From an uncultured Lachnospiraceae bacterium (lineage in GTDB: Bacteria > Bacillota_A > Clostridia > Lachnospirales > Lachnospiraceae), in contig CAJLNC010000024.1 of assembly GCA_905207905.1 (NCBI GenBank), positions 1-30,628 of the forward strand: a stretch of DNA of 30,628 nucleotides, read 5' to 3'. Shown here one piece after another: positions 24,408-30,628 of this stretch (within the stretch, counting starts at the first letter, position 1; each line of letters begins with the position of its first letter). Below the pieces are notes generated by a model, which was not told where the DNA came from, ran no database searches, and worked only from the letters and a program-made list of their open reading frames with translations. Position numbers and translations under genes: made by a program.

Positions 24408-24436
24408 TTGCCATCCGGAAAGGGAAGTGTTAAAAT
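24408..24436 (+). promoter_or_regulatory. Promoter of the nrdG-like gene
   Basis: TTGCCA (24408-24413), 17-bp spacer, TAAAAT (24431-24436); 36 nt before the start codon. It suggests the gene is transcribed apart from the Lan-type operon. Confidence 0.55.
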
Positions 24437-24471
24437 ACCTTTCAGAACAATGCCTTCAGGAGGAATCGATC

Positions 24472-25212
24472 ATGCTAATCCATGGAATGCAAAAATTGAC
24501 TCTGCTGGATTACCCGGAACATCTGGCAGCTGTTTTATTTACCGGAAGCTGCAATTTTCGCTGTCCTTTCTGCCAAAATGGCAGCCTTGTCCTTGCCCCC
24601 GGGAGAGAACCTGTGATCCCTGAGGAGGAGATTTTCTCTTTCTTAAAAAAACGAAGAGGAATCCTCACCGGAGTCTGCATCACTGGAGGAGAGCCTACCC
24701 TTTATCCGGATCTTCCTGATCTGATCAGAAAAATAAAGGCTCTTGGATATCAGGTTAAATTAGATACGAACGGAACCAACCCGGCCATGATAAAAGCCCT
24801 CTTTGAAGAGGGCCTCTTAGACTATGTGGCAATGGATATTAAAAGTTCCAGGCAAAACTACAGAAAGGTAAGCGGATGCCCCGTTCTATCCCTGGATTCC
24901 CTTCAGGAAACCATTGATTTTCTGACCTCTTCCTCTGTGGAATACGAATTTCGCACCACCGTTGTAAAAGGACTGCACGAAAAGGAAGATTTTGCAGACA
25001 TTGCCCAATGGCTTGCAGGGGCAAAGCGTTACTTTTTACAGGCCTATCAGGATTCCGGACAAATCCTGCTGCAAATGCTGGCCGGTAAAACTGCTGACAG
25101 CCCCTCCCCTCTTCCAAAGCTGGAGCCTTTCTCCCCGGAAGAGATGGAAGAGTTTCTCTCCATCCTGAAACCAGCTATTCCCTCTGCTCGTCTTCGGGGG
25201 ACGGATCGATAA
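24472..25212 (+). CDS. Radical SAM activase, anaerobic ribonucleotide reductase activating type (NrdG2)
   Basis: A 246-residue radical SAM protein. The 4Fe-4S motif is CNFRCPFC (C27, C31, C34), and the SAM-binding GGEPTLYPDL motif lies at about 67-76. The start MLIHGMQKLTLLDYPEHLAAVLF is typical of the NrdG2 subfamily, longer than NrdG of E. coli (154). It would make the glycyl radical on class III ribonucleotide reductase; no nrdD is in the window, so a different glycyl-radical partner is possible. The ATG at 24472 has AGGAGG 8 nt upstream. Its last 38 nt overlap the convergent gene. Confidence 0.85.
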   Translation: MLIHGMQKLTLLDYPEHLAAVLFTGSCNFRCPFCQNGSLVLAPGREPVIPEEEIFSFLKKRRGILTGVCITGGEPTLYPDLPDLIRKIKALGYQVKLDTNGTNPAMIKALFEEGLLDYVAMDIKSSRQNYRKVSGCPVLSLDSLQETIDFLTSSSVEYEFRTTVVKGLHEKEDFADIAQWLAGAKRYFLQAYQDSGQILLQMLAGKTADSPSPLPKLEPFSPEEMEEFLSILKPAIPSARLRGTDR

Positions 25213-26356
25213 TGCGGCACCAGTAACCAAACTGTCCGGGATATCCGGAAATTTTTGCAGGCCGAAACTCCGTAAACCCAAAGCTGCTGGCCAAAACCCT
25301 GCTCCTGCCCGCCCCGATTCCCGGCACCCCCAGATAATACCCCTTCTCCCTGCTTCGTCCCAGCAGCAGATGGTGATACTGGCAAAAGCCCTGCATCAAA
25401 AAATTGTTTCTTCCCACCGGCCATCCCTGCTCTCCCAGCCACTGAATGTCTCCCGGACAGAGAAGCAAACATTCCTCCTCCCCTTCAAAGAGCGCTGCTT
25501 TCCGGCACCGTTCCCTCAGAACTCGAAAAGCTGGGCTTTCCCCCCCTTTTTTCTCTGTTTTCTCATCTCCTCTTTTTAAAAATCCCTGGTTCCAGTCAGC
25601 GATCTGCTGAAAGGGCGCCTTCTCTTCTGCATTGGCCAAAACTTCCTCCGGCAGCCTCTCTTCCGGTCTTACCCGTTTCCGACATGTCTCCTCCATAGGA
25701 TCTGTCCCTATTTTCTCCGGCCTTACTATTTCTGTATGATCCATTTCTACCGGATCCGCGTCTTCCCTGACAAGAACGGCGTCTCTTTGAACCATTTCGT
25801 CTTCCTGCTGCAATTTCAGCTCTTCCTTGCTCTGTTCCTCCGCTGTTTTCTGAATTTTTCCCTCCTCCGCTCTGCCCTCTGCCTCCGTCTGACCTGGCAA
25901 GTTCTCTTCTTCCGGTACAGTTTCCGTTACTGCCTCCGGCTTCTCTTCCGTCCTCCTTCTCCGTTCTCCCAAAGTCCAAAGTTTTTCCACCTTCGGCTCA
26001 TCATTGGCCCAGTGGGAGAGAAAGTCCCGTCCATGACCACAGGGGATCCACATTCCTGCCAGTTGTTCAAAACTTTTCCCCTTTAAATTTACCGTATCCT
26101 CATGAAACTGCAATTTCTGCCAAAAAATATCTCCCTGGGGACATCCCATTCCCAGCAACACCGTATCATATCCATCCCCCTCTGCACCATAGCCTAAAAT
26201 CTCCAGTCTCTTTTCCGGCCATCTTGCAGCTCGAAGCTGCAGTCCTACCCGCCAGATCCCGTTTCGCTCCTCCGCCTTAATAAATCCGGCATTCCTTTGC
26301 CGTTTTCCATCTATGTATTCGTAAAAATATCCCACAAAACGCTTATAATCAGACAT
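25175..26356 (-). CDS. Lineage-specific protein of unknown function with Glu-rich linker
   Basis: A 393-residue soluble protein that I cannot assign. Three parts: an N-terminal domain (about 1-120, from YKRFVGYFYEYIDGKRQR to HGRDFLSHW), a long charged, low-complexity linker (about 125-275, rich in Glu, Gln and Arg), and a C-terminal domain (about 280-393) containing FLMQGFCQYHHLLLGR, YYLGVPGIGAG and GQFGYWCRII. Similar two-domain proteins with variable linkers occur in Lachnospiraceae and may correspond to a DUF family (DUF6128, from memory, unverified). No signal peptide or membrane helix. GGAGGAG lies 11 nt upstream of the ATG. It overlaps the nrdG-like gene tail-to-tail by 38 bp. Confidence 0.75.
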   Translation of the reverse strand: MSDYKRFVGYFYEYIDGKRQRNAGFIKAEERNGIWRVGLQLRAARWPEKRLEILGYGAEGDGYDTVLLGMGCPQGDIFWQKLQFHEDTVNLKGKSFEQLAGMWIPCGHGRDFLSHWANDEPKVEKLWTLGERRRRTEEKPEAVTETVPEEENLPGQTEAEGRAEEGKIQKTAEEQSKEELKLQQEDEMVQRDAVLVREDADPVEMDHTEIVRPEKIGTDPMEETCRKRVRPEERLPEEVLANAEEKAPFQQIADWNQGFLKRGDEKTEKKGGESPAFRVLRERCRKAALFEGEEECLLLCPGDIQWLGEQGWPVGRNNFLMQGFCQYHHLLLGRSREKGYYLGVPGIGAGRSRVLASSFGFTEFRPAKISGYPGQFGYWCRIIDPSPEDEQRE

Positions 26357-26571
26357 TGGCTGCTATGCTCCTCCCAAAACTCCTCCCGCCCAAAATCCTT
26401 CTAAATCAGCAGTCAGAACTTTCCAAACGTCTTTGCTTCCATCCTATGATCCATGACAACCGATTATGCGGCCTGTACCCTCTTTCCGGTAAAACAGATC
26501 TGCCTGCGGCAGACAAAACAACAGATTCTTTTCATAGATCAGGCCGGTACTACCAGAACAAAGTGTGCTTC

Positions 26572-26687
26572 GCACACTCCGCAAACCAGTTTTCTAAGAG
26601 CACATCTTTGTTCCGCGCGCGTAGCTGCGCATATTTGCCCTCCGGGCTTTTTTATGTCATAGGAAGAAATTTCCTATGACATAAAAA
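26572..26687. repeat. Palindromic element copy D (composite)
   Basis: Hairpin AGTGTGC-TTC-GCACACT (26572-26588), then GC-rich stems (GCGCGTAGCTGCGC and GCCCTCCGGGC), then a perfect 17-bp palindrome TTTTTATGTCATAGGAA (26649-26665) / TTCCTATGACATAAAAA (26671-26687). The rest of the 26357-26767 gap shows a small hairpin TCTGCC-TGC-GGCAGA near 26500 and no gene. Confidence 0.85.
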
Positions 26688-26733
26688 TAGCATCCGTGTC
26701 CATGGGACAACACGCCTCATGGACACGGGTGCT
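26683..26733 (-). terminator. Terminator of htrA
   Basis: Minus-strand 16-bp stem AGCACCCGTGTCCATG / CATGGACACGGATGCT (one G-U pair) followed by ATTTTT. The T-run is part of palindromic element D. Confidence 0.88.
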
Positions 26734-26767
26734 ACCAAAACTGTTTCAAAAATAGCTATAATATCTT

Positions 26768-27970
26768 TTACATCACATAATCAGACCGAAGTCCCAAGGT
26801 AATGGTAAGCGTTGTCTCTTTATAAGCGCCTCCTGCTGCTGATTGAACGGTCATCTCTACCGTCTCGCCGCCCTTATAGTACTGAAGCAGCTTTGTCAGA
26901 TCCTGCATACTGGTGACTGCCGTATCGTCAAAGGCTGTGATGATATCCCCTTCTTCCAGGCCGGCTTCCTCTGCAGGACTTCCGCTCCCTACATTGGTCA
27001 CATACACCCCGGCCGGAACTCCGTAAAGCTGCACTACCTCAGAAGTTACGCCCTCGCCGCTGATGCCAAGGTATGCTGCATCCGCATCCTCCACCTTGCT
27101 TCTGGTTTCCTTGCTCATCAGTTTTTCCAGAATCGGCTGTGCCTTTGATACCGGGATGGCATATCCCATACCTTCCACACCATTGGAAGAAGCCTTTGCA
27201 GAATTAATGCCGATCAGTTCACCGCTCATATTCAGCAAAGCACCGCCGCTGTTTCCGGGATTGATGGCCGCATCCGTCTGAATCAAATCTTCATACTCTG
27301 TAACACCGTACGAATCCTGTATAGAAATACTCCGATCCTTGGCGCTAATAATTCCTGTTGTAACAGACTGGCCATAACCTAAAGCGTTACCAATGGCTAC
27401 TGTCTGTTCGCCTACCCGCATGTCATCCGAATCTCCCATTCTGGCGGTCTTGATCTGATCCATAGTATCTTCATCAATATCCTCTTTATTCACAGCCACC
27501 ACGGCCAGATCATTGGACGGATCCGTTCCCTTGATCTGTGCCTCATAGGACTTTTCATCAATAAAGGTCACTGTAAGCTGCGTGGCATCCTCCACCACAT
27601 GATTGTTCGTGCAGATCAAAAGCTCTGTATCATTCTCTCCCATAATGATTCCGGAACCGCTGCTCTCGCTCTCATACTGTAAGGTCTGGCCCCTGAAAAA
27701 GCTCTGTACCTCCTGCACAGATTTGTTTGTGATAGCCACAATACTCGGCATGGCCGCCTCTGCAATATCTGCCACACCGGAATAGTTCAGGGTATCTGAA
27801 TGATCTACCAGATCCGCTGTACTGATAGTGGAAAAAGGATTCTCAGAAACCGTCTCTTTCGCCTCTTCCTTCTTTGCATTCTCTGCATAAGTATAAACTT
27901 GTGTGGCCGTCCCAACAGCAGCTCCTATCATAACAACGCCCATCAATACGGCAAACCCTTTTTTCTTCAT
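26768..27970 (-). CDS. htrA: HtrA/DegP-type membrane-anchored serine protease with PDZ domain
   Basis: A 400-residue extracytoplasmic quality-control protease. Residues 4-26 form an uncleaved signal anchor or signal peptide. The trypsin-like domain (about 65-260) has the triad H124 (CTNNHVV), D154 (SNDLAVV) and S241 (NPGNSGGALL). One PDZ domain (about 295-390: GVYVTNVGSGSPAEEAGLEEGDIITAFDD) binds exposed C-termini. GAGGAGGT lies 6 nt upstream of the ATG. It is monocistronic with its own terminator. Four phased TTGTG repeats upstream suggest control by an OmpR-family regulator, as CssR and CiaR control htrA in other Firmicutes. Confidence 0.94.
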   Translation of the reverse strand: MKKKGFAVLMGVVMIGAAVGTATQVYTYAENAKKEEAKETVSENPFSTISTADLVDHSDTLNYSGVADIAEAAMPSIVAITNKSVQEVQSFFRGQTLQYESESSGSGIIMGENDTELLICTNNHVVEDATQLTVTFIDEKSYEAQIKGTDPSNDLAVVAVNKEDIDEDTMDQIKTARMGDSDDMRVGEQTVAIGNALGYGQSVTTGIISAKDRSISIQDSYGVTEYEDLIQTDAAINPGNSGGALLNMSGELIGINSAKASSNGVEGMGYAIPVSKAQPILEKLMSKETRSKVEDADAAYLGISGEGVTSEVVQLYGVPAGVYVTNVGSGSPAEEAGLEEGDIITAFDDTAVTSMQDLTKLLQYYKGGETVEMTVQSAAGGAYKETTLTITLGLRSDYVM

Positions 27971-28045
27971 AAAATTACCTCCTCTATCTTCTTTTGGCTC
28001 TTTTGGCCAAAGCGTATGTTCAACTTTTTTCTTTTGTTACTACTT

Positions 28046-28121
28046 ACTATATCCATTTATTTTGTTTGATTTGTGATAAAGGCATGGTAAATTTGTGTTC
28101 AAATTGTGTTTATTCTGTGAA
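28046..28121 (-). promoter_or_regulatory. htrA control region: -10 and 11-bp phased TTGTG repeats
   Basis: Plus-strand TTGTGAT (28071), TTGTGTT (28093), TTGTGTT (28104) and the weaker CTGTGAA (28115) start at distances of 22, 11 and 11 bp. A minus-strand TATAGT lies at 28051-28046, and the expected -35 position overlaps the repeat nearest to it, which lacks a -35 consensus. This fits activation by a response regulator. Confidence 0.5.
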
Positions 28122-28184
28122 CGTTTTCCCGGTTGCCGGATTCCGGTTCTCAGAATTCATTTTCCAGCCTTAGGCGCCCCTCTT

Positions 28185-28262
28185 CCCTGTCCGCCGCAGT
28201 GCGTGCGATCCTGCCAAGCATTTTTGTTTCATTAAGGAAGAAATTTCCTATGAAACTAAAAA
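28185..28262. repeat. Palindromic element copy A
   Basis: Left block CCCTGTCCGCCGCAGTGCG and GATCCTGC, as in copies B and C; arms 28221-28239 and 28245-28262 around the loop GAAAT, with small indels. The right arm ends in the A5 that is the T-run of the smsB terminator on the other strand. Confidence 0.85.
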
Positions 28263-28298
28263 GGGGATCCAAAACTCTGCCGGTTCTGGAAATCCCCT
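28258..28298 (-). terminator. Terminator of the Suf-like operon
   Basis: Minus-strand stem AGGGGAT/ATCCCCT extended by CCA/TGG and GAAC/GTTT after a 2-nt bulge, followed by T5. Lies about 37 nt after the smsB stop. Confidence 0.85.
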
Positions 28299-28334
28299 CA
28301 AAATCAAATCTTTCTTTCAGAAAACGTAAATTCC

Positions 28335-29255
28335 CTACTTCAGGAAACCATTGACAATCTGCTCTTCCGCCTCTTCCTCTGTAAGCCCCAAAGTCATCAG
28401 CTTAATAATCTGTTCCCCTGCGATCTTGCCGATGGCTGCCTCATGGATCAAAGCCGCATCAAGATCATTGGCCTCCAGTTGGGGAATAGCCAAAATCCGC
28501 GCCTTGTCCATAATAATGGCATCGCACTCCGTATGACCGCTACAGGGGGCATTGCCCACGATCCGGGAATCAAATTTCTGGTAGGAAGAGTCTTTTGCCA
28601 CAGATCTGGAGATCACATCTGCGCTGGCTCCCTCTCCGTTTAAGGTTACCTGGTAATCGCTGACTGCGGACTGATTTCCGTGAGTCATCAGCCGCTCCCG
28701 AACCACCAGATGAGCACCTGCTGCCAGCTGGGCCGTTGTGGTACGCACAGTGGAATCCACGCCTTTGATCTGTACCATCTCCATCTCCATGGAGCTTCCC
28801 TCCTCCATATGCACCTCTGTGCCTGGATTTAGGATTCGCTTGCCGCTGCCGTCCCCGGCTCCATAATGTTTCTCCACATATTTGATTCTGGCATTCTTGC
28901 CCACAAAGAAGCGATGAATCCCATCATGCTGAGAATCCTGGCTGCCGCAGTTGTCAATACCACATCCAGCCACGATCACCACATCACAGTCGTCTCCAAT
29001 ATAGAAATCATTGTAAACCGTTTCCTTTAAACCGCTCTGGCTGAGTACCACCGGGATGTGAACGCTCTCGTGTTTTGTCCCCGGTTTGATACGGATATCA
29101 ATGCCGCTTCCATCCTCTTTTGAAGTAATATCAATATTAGCGGTGGTATTTCTGGCAGCCATCTGGCCATTGGCGCGGATATTGTAGGCTCCCTCCGGCA
29201 CGGTATGAAGATCCGCCACTTCAGCGATCAGCCTCTTTTGTATCTCGTCCATCAT
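28335..29255 (-). CDS. smsB: SufB/SufD-like Fe-S scaffold of a minimal two-gene system
   Basis: A 306-residue SufBD-family protein with the right-handed beta-helix core: VVIVAGCGIDNCG (about 92-104), FVGKNARIKYVEKHYG (about 118-133), a repeat-rich middle and RIVGNAPCSGHTECDAIIMD near 235-254. It is shorter than SufB (about 470) or SufD (about 430), matching the single SufB-like subunit of SUF-like minimal systems (SmsCB) in anaerobes. It assembles Fe-S clusters with the ATPase encoded directly upstream. Starts ATGATG overlapping the smsC stop; GGAGGT lies 8 nt upstream of the first ATG. Cluster-ligand candidates are the Cys residues in the two motifs named. Confidence 0.88.
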   Translation of the reverse strand: MMDEIQKRLIAEVADLHTVPEGAYNIRANGQMAARNTTANIDITSKEDGSGIDIRIKPGTKHESVHIPVVLSQSGLKETVYNDFYIGDDCDVVIVAGCGIDNCGSQDSQHDGIHRFFVGKNARIKYVEKHYGAGDGSGKRILNPGTEVHMEEGSSMEMEMVQIKGVDSTVRTTTAQLAAGAHLVVRERLMTHGNQSAVSDYQVTLNGEGASADVISRSVAKDSSYQKFDSRIVGNAPCSGHTECDAIIMDKARILAIPQLEANDLDAALIHEAAIGKIAGEQIIKLMTLGLTEEEAEEQIVNGFLK

Positions 29256-29998
29256 GCCTGGTCACCTCCCTGATAAAATCTGCTGCACGCATCCACTGCG
29301 GAAGCGGTTCCCAGTAATTTGGGGAGAATCTCCTCCCGGGGCCCGTGATTAACGATCTGCCCCTCTGCAATCACCACGATCTCGTCTGCAATGTTCAAGA
29401 TTCTCTCCTGATGGGAAATGATCAGAATCGAGCCTTCTTTGGTCCGCTTCTGCATCCTCTCAAACACTTGTATCAGATTCTGGAAACTCCAAAGATCAAT
29501 CCCTGCCTCCGGCTCATCAAACACCGACAGCTTGGTTCCTCTTGCCAGCACTGTGGCAATTTCGATTCTCTTCAGCTCGCCGCCGGAGAGACTGGCATTG
29601 ACTTCCCGCTTGATATAATCCTTTGCGCACAGCCCCACCTCAGACAGATACTGGCAGGCATCTGCCACGCTCAGCTGCTTTCCTGCTGCAATCCGCATCA
29701 GATCCAGCACCTGGATTCCTTTAAAGCGAACCGGCTGCTGAAAAGCAAAGCTGATCCCCATTCTGGCCCGCTCTGTAATATTTTTTTCCGTAATATCCTG
29801 GCCATCAAAAAATATTTTTCCGGCAGTTGGCTTTACAATTCCTGCGATCACCTTGGCCAAAGTGGATTTTCCTCCTCCGTTGGGCCCTGTGATCACTACA
29901 AATTTCTGATCCTCGATGGTCAGATCCACATTTCTAATAATTTCCTTCTGGGCTTTTTCATCCGAAACTTCGAAGGAAATTCCTCTTAATTCCAGCAT
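29252..29998 (-). CDS. smsC: SufC-like ATPase of the minimal Fe-S assembly system
   Basis: A 248-residue cytosolic ABC ATPase. Walker A GPNGGGKST (38-46), Q-loop FAFQQPVRFKG (about 84-94), signature LSGGELKR (137-144), Walker B LSVFDEPEAGIDLWS, where the DEPEAGID form is characteristic of SufC. It powers conformational change of the SufB-like partner during Fe-S cluster building. It has GAGAGG 6 nt upstream and overlaps smsB by 4 nt. No sufS, sufU or sufA lies nearby. Confidence 0.92.
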   Translation of the reverse strand: MLELRGISFEVSDEKAQKEIIRNVDLTIEDQKFVVITGPNGGGKSTLAKVIAGIVKPTAGKIFFDGQDITEKNITERARMGISFAFQQPVRFKGIQVLDLMRIAAGKQLSVADACQYLSEVGLCAKDYIKREVNASLSGGELKRIEIATVLARGTKLSVFDEPEAGIDLWSFQNLIQVFERMQKRTKEGSILIISHQERILNIADEIVVIAEGQIVNHGPREEILPKLLGTASAVDACSRFYQGGDQA

Positions 29999-30083
29999 AG
30001 TATTCCTCTCTTCGCCGTTTCATAAACTGGCGCTTTCCCATTCCGTAGCAAAACAGAGAATGCGCCCTGTGTATCTGCTGCGC

Positions 30084-30628
30084 TTATCTGCTCTCTTCCG
30101 CTTCCTTCTTTACAATGGCAATGTTCAGTTCCTGAAGCTGGGCTTCTGTCACCTGGGAAGGCGCTCCCATCATAATATCCTGAGCATTTTTGTTCATGGG
30201 GAATGCGATTACCTCGCGGATGGACTCTTCCCCGGACAGCAGCATCACCATCCGATCTACTCCTGGAGCGATGCCTGCATGAGGCGGTGCTCCATAACAA
30301 AAGGCATTGTACATAGCCGGGAATTTCGCTTTCACATCCTCCTCACCCAGACGAACCATCTCAAAAGCTTTGATCATAATTTCCGGGTCATGGTTTCTCA
30401 CTGCCCCTGAGGACAATTCCACCCCATTGCATACCAGATCATACTGATCTGCCAGAATGCTTAAGGGATCAATCTCTCCCCTCTCTGCCTTTAACAGGGT
30501 CTCCATTCCTCCATTTGGCATAGAGAAAGGATTGTGACAGAACTCCAGCTCTCCTGATTCCTCCCCGATCTCATACATGGGGAAGTCCACGATCCAGCAG
30601 AACTCATAGCGCTCCTTGTCCATATGGT
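30084..30628 (-). CDS. aspS: Aspartyl-tRNA synthetase, C-terminal part
   Basis: About 181 residues of a class II synthetase, open at the right window edge. WIVDFPMYE and the bacterial-type [11 protein letters not shown] (start of motif 2-3 region of bacterial AspRS) are followed by [14 protein letters not shown] and motif 3 [18 protein letters not shown], then [16 protein letters not shown]. The C-terminal tail is normal. The full enzyme has about 590 residues and includes the bacterial GAD insertion, outside this window. The 85-nt gap to smsC contains a partly paired GGCGC/GCGCC hairpin (about 30006-30067) with no clear T-run. Confidence 0.95.
   Translation of the reverse strand, partial: HMDKERYEFCWIVDFPMYEIGEESGELEFCHNPFSMPNGGMETLLKAERGEIDPLSILADQYDLVCNGVELSSGAVRNHDPEIMIKAFEMVRLGEEDVKAKFPAMYNAFCYGAPPHAGIAPGVDRMVMLLSGEESIREVIAFPMNKNAQDIMMGAPSQVTEAQLQELNIAIVKKEAEESR

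Noticed and set aside
26450..26590. Possible T-box leader (a GGTAGTACCGG string on the minus strand)
   Set aside because: It lacks the AGGGTGGNACCGCG T-box sequence and specifier stem, and the downstream gene is not amino-acid related.

Overview
The window looks like chromosomal DNA of an anaerobic, spore-forming, low-to-mid GC Firmicute, most likely a gut Lachnospiraceae. Pointers are the paired glgC/glgD with spoVG, a large Bacillus-type SRP RNA, a surface protein ending in a VKTGD sorting signal, a two-gene SufC/SufB-like Fe-S system, a radical-SAM nucleotide-reductase activase, and a long divergent PRPP synthetase. The genus cannot be fixed from sequence alone. No phage, transposase, CRISPR array or rRNA is visible.

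Layout. 1-2.5 kb: the start of a membrane-anchored protein (cut by the window edge), a repeat-rich cell-wall protein and a divergent XRE regulator, with three matching palindromic operators between the last two. 2.6-5.5 kb: a minus-strand set glgC-glgD-spoVG (glycogen precursor synthesis and a sporulation/RNA-binding regulator). 5.7-11 kb: plus-strand murC, a DnaA-box cluster, dnaD and a DnaC/DnaI-type helicase loader, then prs. 11.2-19.3 kb: minus-strand housekeeping genes: endonuclease IV, a YhaN/YhaO (SbcCD-like) pair, metY with xpt, a HAD phosphatase, tRNA-Ser(CGA), tadA and the SRP RNA. 19.3-24.4 kb: a histidine kinase and response regulator divergent from a LanF-LanE-LanG type ABC transporter and a small membrane protein, i.e. 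a stand-alone lantibiotic/antimicrobial-peptide sensing and protection module. 24.4-30.6 kb: nrdG-like activase, a lineage-specific protein of unknown function that overlaps it convergently, an HtrA protease, the two-gene Suf-like (SMS) operon, and the C-terminal part of aspS (cut by the window edge).

The most unusual non-coding signals are: (i) at least five copies of a palindromic element (core TTTCATAGGAA, 5-nt loop, TTCCTATGAAA), all placed just downstream of minus-strand transcripts and in three or four cases abutting the T-run of a terminator; (ii) a dense cluster of DnaA boxes with a 15-bp inverted repeat directly upstream of dnaD; (iii) an operator-in-promoter arrangement, duplicated in tandem, between the XRE regulator and the surface protein; and (iv) 11-bp phased direct repeats, typical of OmpR-family regulators, upstream of both the Lan-type transporter and htrA.
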